This document shows, piece by piece, positions 59,561 through 64,000 of a stretch of 64,000 nucleotides of DNA (the stretch's first letter is position 1; every line of letters starts with the position of its first letter). The notes below the pieces were generated by a model. That model saw only the letters and a list, made by a program, of their open reading frames with translations. It did not search any database and was not told where the DNA came from. The stretch spans positions 69,450-133,449 of the forward strand of contig DBXS01000020.1 in assembly GCA_002310055.1 (NCBI GenBank). The letters run 5' to 3'. Source of the DNA: Clostridiales bacterium UBA1206 (GTDB lineage Bacteria > Bacillota > Clostridia > Oscillospirales > CAG-382). The translations under genes and the position numbers were made by a program.

Positions 59561-61942
59561 TCAGTCTATGGGATAATCTTCGGGGTAGAGGACGTGCCGC
59601 AGCAGATAGACCGCGTCGCGGCTGTCGGTGACGCCGTTTTTATCAAAATCGCCGCTGCGGAACATAAGCGGATAATCGTTGGGGAACAGTACGTGGCGCA
59701 AAAGCCCTATGGCGTCGTTGCTGTTATATTTATCGAACGGCGAAAAGTAGCGGTAAAGTATGGTCACCGCGTCGCGGCGCAGGATATCGGAATCCATCAC
59801 CGTGTTCATTATGCCAACGCTAAGCGCCCAGTTTGTCGCGCTGTCGTACTGACCTTCGACGACCGGGCTGCCCGAATAGCGCCACATCATATCTATAAAG
59901 GCGGCGCGGGTGCATACGGCGTTGGGATCGGTTCCGTTGTCCACGATCCCGTTCGTCTGCGCCCATTCCAGCGAATCTTCGTAATACGTGCTTTCGGCGT
60001 GGTTGACAAGCTTGAGCGCTCCCGGCAGACCGGCGAGCCTGTACAGGAACGTGACCGCCTGGCCGACGGTGCATTTTGCGTTTATGCCGAACGTGTTGCC
60101 GCCCACGCCGGTGGTGATGCCCTTGTTCATCGCCCAGTAGACGGGCTTGTAATAGTAAGCGGAACTGTCGGCAACATCGTCGAAGCGCGCCTTCACATCC
60201 ATGTATTCAAAGCGGCAGCGTATGGTGTGGTGGTTGAACGCCAGCTTGGTATGGGCAGTGCTGTCGGCGTAAACGTCGCAGCAGCGGTAGACGACGTCGA
60301 CGCCCAGCTCGCAGCCGAAATCTATATAGTTGTTGCGCGCCGAACAGTTGACGATTATCATCCGTCCCAGCTTCTGCGCGGTGTAATAAGAAGCGTTGAA
60401 ACGCCCCTGGTGTTCGAAGAAGATGCCGAACTTCATGTTGCCTTCGCAATAGCAGTTTTCTATTATCATATTTTCTTCTTCGCTGTACCCGGTGCCCATC
60501 CCTATGCCGGAAGCGCCGGCGGAGGAGGTGGTGGCGGCTTTGCCGCATCCGAACGCTTCACAGTTGCGGATGGTGCAGTTTATCGGGCAGTCCATGCCGA
60601 ACCCGGTGCCGTCGGTGTTCATCACGATGACGTTATCGTAATCGCAGTCTTTGTAAAGATTTATCATAAATCCCTTGCCCGCCGAGGTGTAGCGGTCGGA
60701 ATGCGCAAGGCCGCCGTCTATGACAAAGTTTTTGAAATCGGCGTTCACAAGGTACAGCGGATTCTTAAAGCCGCTGTCGGCGTATTCGTTGAAATAGAAC
60801 ATATCAAGCCCGCCGGGGGTCTGCCCCACGGGCATAAGCACGGTGTATATGCCCTGGCCTTCCACCGTGACGTTGTCGCGCGGGAAACATACGAAGTTTT
60901 CCCAGCCGCGCGCGTTCACGCCCTGAGTGGAAAAATAGAACGTGCCTTTTGGTATGACCACCGTTCCGCCGCCCGCGTCGTGCGCCGCGTCCACGCAGCG
61001 CTGCAGTTCGGCGGTGTTCGCCGCCATTACCGCAGCGTCCATGCTTCCCGCCGTGAGCGACGCCGTTATCGTAAAGCCGTCGAACGCCGAGCTCGGCGCC
61101 ATATCTTCCCAGCCTGATCCGGTTTTCATAAGCTCGTAATCGGCGTAGTCTGCATTACCGTCGCCGTTCATATCGGCGCTTTCGCGCTGAGCGTCGCTCA
61201 GCACGTATTTGCCCAGTATCGCGCGGCGGATGAGTTTGACGTCTTCTTTGTCCAGCACGCCGTCGTAGTTCAAATCGCCTGCGAGGGTCCCGGTGTAAGC
61301 CTGATAAGCCGTCTGCCCGTAAAGCGCGTAACCCGAGTCGTTGGGATGTACGCCATCGGCGATAAATGACGCAAAGTTGTGTTCGGAAAACGCCGCGTTC
61401 ACGTCCGCCACGTCGGCGCCGAATTCGGCCGCCACGTCGCGCGCGGCCTGCGCGTAAAGCGAAACAAGACCGTTCGGCCCGCCGTATTCTTCAAACGGAG
61501 CCGCGTCGTGCCGGGTCAGATACTGTTCATCCACCACGGGCGGCGGAGTGACTATCACGGCGCGCGCGCCGAGCGCGCGTACGCGGCGCACCATCTCGCG
61601 CAGGTTTTCTTTATAGTTTTCTATCGGGACGTAGCGATCCATATCCTTGGAAGCGTCGTTGGTGCCGAACGCGATAAACACCACGTCCGGATCGTTTGCG
61701 GAGACCGCGCTCGCGAACCGCGCGAGCCCGTCTGCCGAAGTGTCGCCTCCCACGCCGGCGTTGATAACGCTTTCGCCCGAAAGTCGCGTGAATTCGGTCT
61801 GCCATTTTCCCGCCGCGGCTATACTGTCGCCGTAAGCGACTATGACCGCGCCGGAAGACGCGCTCGCGTATAGCGCCGAAGCGCCGAGCGAAACGAACGC
61901 GACAGCGATGACGAGCAGCGCCGAAACGATTCTTTTTTTCAT
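59561..61942 (-). CDS. Four-module surface protein: SGNH esterase, dockerin, beta-helix, SLH, dockerin
   Basis: A 793-residue exported protein: signal peptide (1-29); SGNH esterase (about 32-220) with AYGDSIAAAGKW (Ser40), FGTNDASKD and DGVHPNDSGY; dockerin I (about 235-290, GDLNYDGVLDKEDVKLIRRA and DMNGDGNADYADYELM); right-handed beta-helix, pectate-lyase-like (about 300-610, FDGFTITASL, AGGGTVVIPKGTFYFS, MIIENCYCEGN, IIVNCSARNN); three SLH-like repeats (about 615-735, YWAMNKGITTGV, EWAQTNGIVDNG, NWALSVGIMN); and a second dockerin-like end (DAIGLLRHVLF, DAVYLLRHVLYPEDYPID). SLH should attach it to wall polymer, while esterase and helix suggest pectin or other uronide processing. ATG 61942 follows GAGGGTG. 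Confidence 0.88.
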   Translation of the reverse strand: MKKRIVSALLVIAVAFVSLGASALYASASSGAVIVAYGDSIAAAGKWQTEFTRLSGESVINAGVGGDTSADGLARFASAVSANDPDVVFIAFGTNDASKDMDRYVPIENYKENLREMVRRVRALGARAVIVTPPPVVDEQYLTRHDAAPFEEYGGPNGLVSLYAQAARDVAAEFGADVADVNAAFSEHNFASFIADGVHPNDSGYALYGQTAYQAYTGTLAGDLNYDGVLDKEDVKLIRRAILGKYVLSDAQRESADMNGDGNADYADYELMKTGSGWEDMAPSSAFDGFTITASLTAGSMDAAVMAANTAELQRCVDAAHDAGGGTVVIPKGTFYFSTQGVNARGWENFVCFPRDNVTVEGQGIYTVLMPVGQTPGGLDMFYFNEYADSGFKNPLYLVNADFKNFVIDGGLAHSDRYTSAGKGFMINLYKDCDYDNVIVMNTDGTGFGMDCPINCTIRNCEAFGCGKAATTSSAGASGIGMGTGYSEEENMIIENCYCEGNMKFGIFFEHQGRFNASYYTAQKLGRMIIVNCSARNNYIDFGCELGVDVVYRCCDVYADSTAHTKLAFNHHTIRCRFEYMDVKARFDDVADSSAYYYKPVYWAMNKGITTGVGGNTFGINAKCTVGQAVTFLYRLAGLPGALKLVNHAESTYYEDSLEWAQTNGIVDNGTDPNAVCTRAAFIDMMWRYSGSPVVEGQYDSATNWALSVGIMNTVMDSDILRRDAVTILYRYFSPFDKYNSNDAIGLLRHVLFPNDYPLMFRSGDFDKNGVTDSRDAVYLLRHVLYPEDYPID

Positions 61943-61962
61943 ATTATCACCCTCTTGATCCC

Positions 61963-61991
61963 ATTGTAACATAAACGCGCGCGTTTTTCAA
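61963..61991 (-). promoter_or_regulatory. Promoter of the SGNH/SLH protein gene
   Basis: Minus strand TTGAAA (61986-61991), 17 bases, TACAAT (61963-61968); leader about 14 bases. Confidence 0.7.
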
Positions 61992-61998
61992 GTGAGAA

Positions 61999-62023
61999 AA
62001 AAAGAGCCCGTAGGGCTCTTTTT
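61999..62023 (-). terminator. Terminator after the PnuC-like gene
   Basis: Eleven-base-pair stem (61999-62009 with 62013-62023) with a 3-base loop; seven T follow on the minus strand. Confidence 0.9.
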
Positions 62024-62027
62024 CGTA

Positions 62028-63227
62028 TCACAAAACAGATCTTTTTGTGTCTTCTTCTATATCGGCGGTATGGGTCTTTATGTATTTGGTCCACTTTATG
62101 TATCCGTACGTGGTGTTGGTCAAATATCCGGCTTTCAGCACCAGCAGTATCCACTGGCCGACCATGATATTTATTACGGTTTCGAGTATCGCGACTATGT
62201 ACCACGCTATCCACTGTTCGCGGTAGCGCAGCAGAATGAACACGCCGTTCACCACGCCCACCGCCGAAGCGCAGGCGTCGAGATAGCACAGCACGTTCTT
62301 GACCGTGATGTTGCTGTTGGCGAGTATGCCGCCCTGCACGTCGATGAACGTCAGCAGGTATCCCACGCCGACGGTCCATACCGCGATCCCCGCCGCAAGC
62401 ACAAGATCCTGCCACGGCTTGAGCTTTTTGACTATCGTCAGTTCGCTTTGGCGCTTGTCGGGATGGCGGTTCCAGATGATAAAGCTCATAATGTCGCAGG
62501 GGATCCAGAACAGTATGGTGAGCGCCAGAGTCGCGAACCGGTAGGCGCAGAGGATGCAGATGAGGATTTCGGTTATCTCTACCGCCAGCGACACTATGAA
62601 GTTCCATTTGCTCTGCTTGGAAATGAGCAGTTCGCAGGCGATGTTCGTTATGACGTCGATAAGGTAGAGCAGGGTGATGACGAACACCGGCACGAGATAA
62701 TTGAGCGGATTGACGTAAAAGTCGCCCACGCCGGTCTCGGCGGCTTCCTCGGTGTCAACGCAGCGCCTCTCGCTGTTTTCGCCGCAGGTGAGCGTTACGC
62801 AAAGCAGGGTGCTTTCGCCGTCGGGCTCGAATTCCAGAAGCAGCTTGTCGCCTTCGTTTATTTTGCCTATGCGGTACACCAGCGACCGGGCGTCGTCGGG
62901 AGTCACAGTGTATTCTTCGGTTATCTCTTTGCCGTCGGCGGATACGAGCGCCAGTTCGGTCTCTTCGCCGTCTTTTCCTACGAGCGTGAGCGAATCGATG
63001 ATGAACGCGTCTTCTATGCCGTTGAAGTTGAGCGTCGCGTCTTCGCAGGCGGCGAGCCCGTTGAATTCGAGCGTATACGTGGGGTCGTCGGTTTCGGGAA
63101 AAAGGAAGGCGAACGTTATTGCGAGTATGAGTATGGATAAGAACCATATCTTTTCGTAAGTGGTGAAATAATGCCATATATCGCGCAATTTGGCGCCGAG
63201 CGTCTTTTTTTCACGCGGAGAATCCAT
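62028..63227 (-). CDS. PnuC-like nicotinamide riboside transporter with extracytoplasmic domain
   Basis: A 399-residue membrane protein. One N-terminal segment (about 23-42) precedes an outside domain (about 45-170, beta-rich, LEFNGLAACEDATLNFNGIE), then about seven membrane segments of PnuC type: WNFIVSLAVEITEILICIL, WIPCDIMSFIIWNRH, YLDACASAVGVVNGVFILLR and REQWIAWYIVAILETVINI. The Trp/Asn/Gln pattern of the substrate channel is partly kept. Family members take up nicotinamide riboside or other B vitamins by facilitated diffusion. The N-terminal domain is not part of standard PnuC. ATG 63227 follows AAAGGAA. It is 51 bases after rarA. Confidence 0.8.
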   Translation of the reverse strand: MDSPREKKTLGAKLRDIWHYFTTYEKIWFLSILILAITFAFLFPETDDPTYTLEFNGLAACEDATLNFNGIEDAFIIDSLTLVGKDGEETELALVSADGKEITEEYTVTPDDARSLVYRIGKINEGDKLLLEFEPDGESTLLCVTLTCGENSERRCVDTEEAAETGVGDFYVNPLNYLVPVFVITLLYLIDVITNIACELLISKQSKWNFIVSLAVEITEILICILCAYRFATLALTILFWIPCDIMSFIIWNRHPDKRQSELTIVKKLKPWQDLVLAAGIAVWTVGVGYLLTFIDVQGGILANSNITVKNVLCYLDACASAVGVVNGVFILLRYREQWIAWYIVAILETVINIMVGQWILLVLKAGYLTNTTYGYIKWTKYIKTHTADIEEDTKRSVL

Positions 63228-63277
63228 TTTGAAAGTTCCTTTCTTAAACAAGATAAATGACTGCAGAAGCGATCTTT

Positions 63278-64000
63278 TCAGGGCTCGCCTTTTACTTTTT
63301 TCCAGTATTCGGCGGCGGCTTTTTCCGCCTTGCTTTCGCCGAATTTAAAATACTTTTTATCTTTTATGTCGTCGGGAAGATATTGCTGTTTCACCCAGTG
63401 ATCGGGGAAATCGTGCGGATAGATATACGGTGTGGCGGAATCCGGTCCGTTGGTCTTATTGGAAATATGCGGTGGGACGACTTTTCCTTTGCCCGCCTTT
63501 GCGTCTTCCGCCGCCGCGGCGTAAGCCATGTACGCGGCGTTGGATTTTGGCGAAGTGGCGAGCACCACCGCGGCGTGTGCCAGCGGTATGGCGGCTTCGG
63601 GCATGCCGGTCTTCAGCGCCGCCTCCACGCAGGCGTTGACTATAACGCACGCGTTGGAATGCGCGATCCCCACGTCTTCGGAAGCCATTATCATCATCCG
63701 GCGGCAAGCCGAAAGCAGCCCTCCGCCTTCGAGTATGCGCGCCAGGTAGAACACCGCGGCGTCGGGGTCCGAGCCGCGCACCGATTTCTGCAGCGCCGAA
63801 AGCAGGTCGTAATGCCCGTCGCCGTCGGAATCGTAACCGGTGTTCTTTTGCGAAAGCTCAGCCGCCGTGGCTTTGTCGACCGCGTCGCCGCTGCCGAAAT
63901 AGGTGTTTTCAAGTACCGTCAGCGCCTTGCGGACGTCGCCGCCGCAGGTCCCGGCAATGGCGGCGAAAAGGCCTTCTTCAGCCGGCTTTCCGCCGTATTC
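63278..64000 (-). CDS. rarA: Replication-associated recombination protein A, C-terminal part (cut by window edge)
   Basis: The last 240 residues of the MgsA/WHIP-type AAA+ clamp-loader-like protein that acts at stalled replication forks. GGDVRKALTVLE (end of the AAA+ lid), SALQKSVRGSDPDAAVFYLA, RRMMIMASEDVGIA, AYMAYAAAAEDA, and PYIYPHDFPDHWVKQQYLP are the family blocks. The Walker motifs lie outside the window. Complete at its 3' end, stop at 63278. Confidence 0.95.
   Translation of the reverse strand, partial: EYGGKPAEEGLFAAIAGTCGGDVRKALTVLENTYFGSGDAVDKATAAELSQKNTGYDSDGDGHYDLLSALQKSVRGSDPDAAVFYLARILEGGGLLSACRRMMIMASEDVGIAHSNACVIVNACVEAALKTGMPEAAIPLAHAAVVLATSPKSNAAYMAYAAAAEDAKAGKGKVVPPHISNKTNGPDSATPYIYPHDFPDHWVKQQYLPDDIKDKKYFKFGESKAEKAAAEYWKKVKGEP

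Noticed and set aside
59594..61117. 507-residue open frame on the plus strand
   Set aside because: Opposite the SGNH/SLH protein, whose domains are unmistakable.
63228..63277. NAD+ or other vitamin riboswitch before the PnuC-like gene
   Set aside because: Only about 50 bases separate it from rarA, with no structured motif.

Overview
The window reads as the chromosome of a GC-rich, low-copy-number-mobile-element Gram-positive anaerobe of the class Clostridia (Oscillospiraceae/Ruminococcaceae-like; inference). Support: the tig-clpP-clpX order, a sortase B, FtsEX followed by an M23 hydrolase and a CtpA protease, DivIVA-like and DUF1292 proteins, dockerin and S-layer-homology (SLH) domains, a BspA-like leucine-rich repeat protein, many Glu/Ser-rich linkers on exported proteins, strong Shine-Dalgarno sites and sigma-A promoters (TTGACA-17-TATAAT). 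No rRNA, tRNA, CRISPR array, transposase or phage gene was seen.

Layout. 1-4.1 kb: 5' part of acetate kinase, face-to-face with tmcAL (tRNA-Met acetate ligase); sortase B; a small exported protein; a YjbR/EVE-like protein. 4.1-9.9 kb: tig-clpP-clpX proteostasis cluster, a decayed histidine-kinase-like protein, an LCP-like membrane protein and a 57-residue 2[4Fe-4S] ferredoxin. 9.9-16.1 kb: tRNA1(Val)-type methyltransferase and an 1801-residue modular subtilisin-like protease. 16.1-21.1 kb (minus): an operon FkbM methyltransferase - SGNH/discoidin protein - galactokinase - WalJ-type hydrolase. 21.2-25.9 kb: ADP-ribosylglycohydrolase, D,D-carboxypeptidase, pgi, a small P-loop protein and a membrane protein. 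26-33.2 kb: BspA-like LRR protein, histidine phosphatase, RluA pseudouridine synthase, an ABC importer of the nitrate/sulfonate type, and two unannotated micro-genes, one resembling SpoVM. 33.2-36.2 kb (minus): DUF4434 lipoprotein, a 232-nt hairpin element and a DUF1292 protein. 36.4-44 kb: PucR-type regulator, ftsE, ftsX, M23 hydrolase, ctpA, greA, lysS. 44-46.5 kb: an AT-richer esterase gene and two 3'-end remnants of metG flanking a small lipoprotein gene, the only clear sign of insertion. 46.5-54.5 kb: PQ-loop-like protein, two glycosyltransferases, CE2-like esterase, Ca2+-type P-ATPase, AGCS symporter. 54.5-64 kb: DivIVA-like protein, second DUF4434 lipoprotein, second SGNH protein with dockerin tail, panE, a four-module SGNH/beta-helix/SLH/dockerin protein, PnuC-like transporter, 3' part of rarA.

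Together, housekeeping genes (protein quality control, division, transcript cleavage, tRNA charging) are interleaved with an exported carbohydrate-handling set: two DUF4434 proteins, two closely related SGNH proteins, a CE2-like esterase, an alpha/beta esterase, a beta-helix protein and a giant protease. Three of these carry dockerin-like modules and one a possible cohesin-like fold, so a small surface-assembly system is plausible. The most unusual items are the duplicated metG 3' ends, the long hairpin RNA candidate, the SpoVM-like micro-gene, the overlapping opposed promoters and the modular surface proteins.
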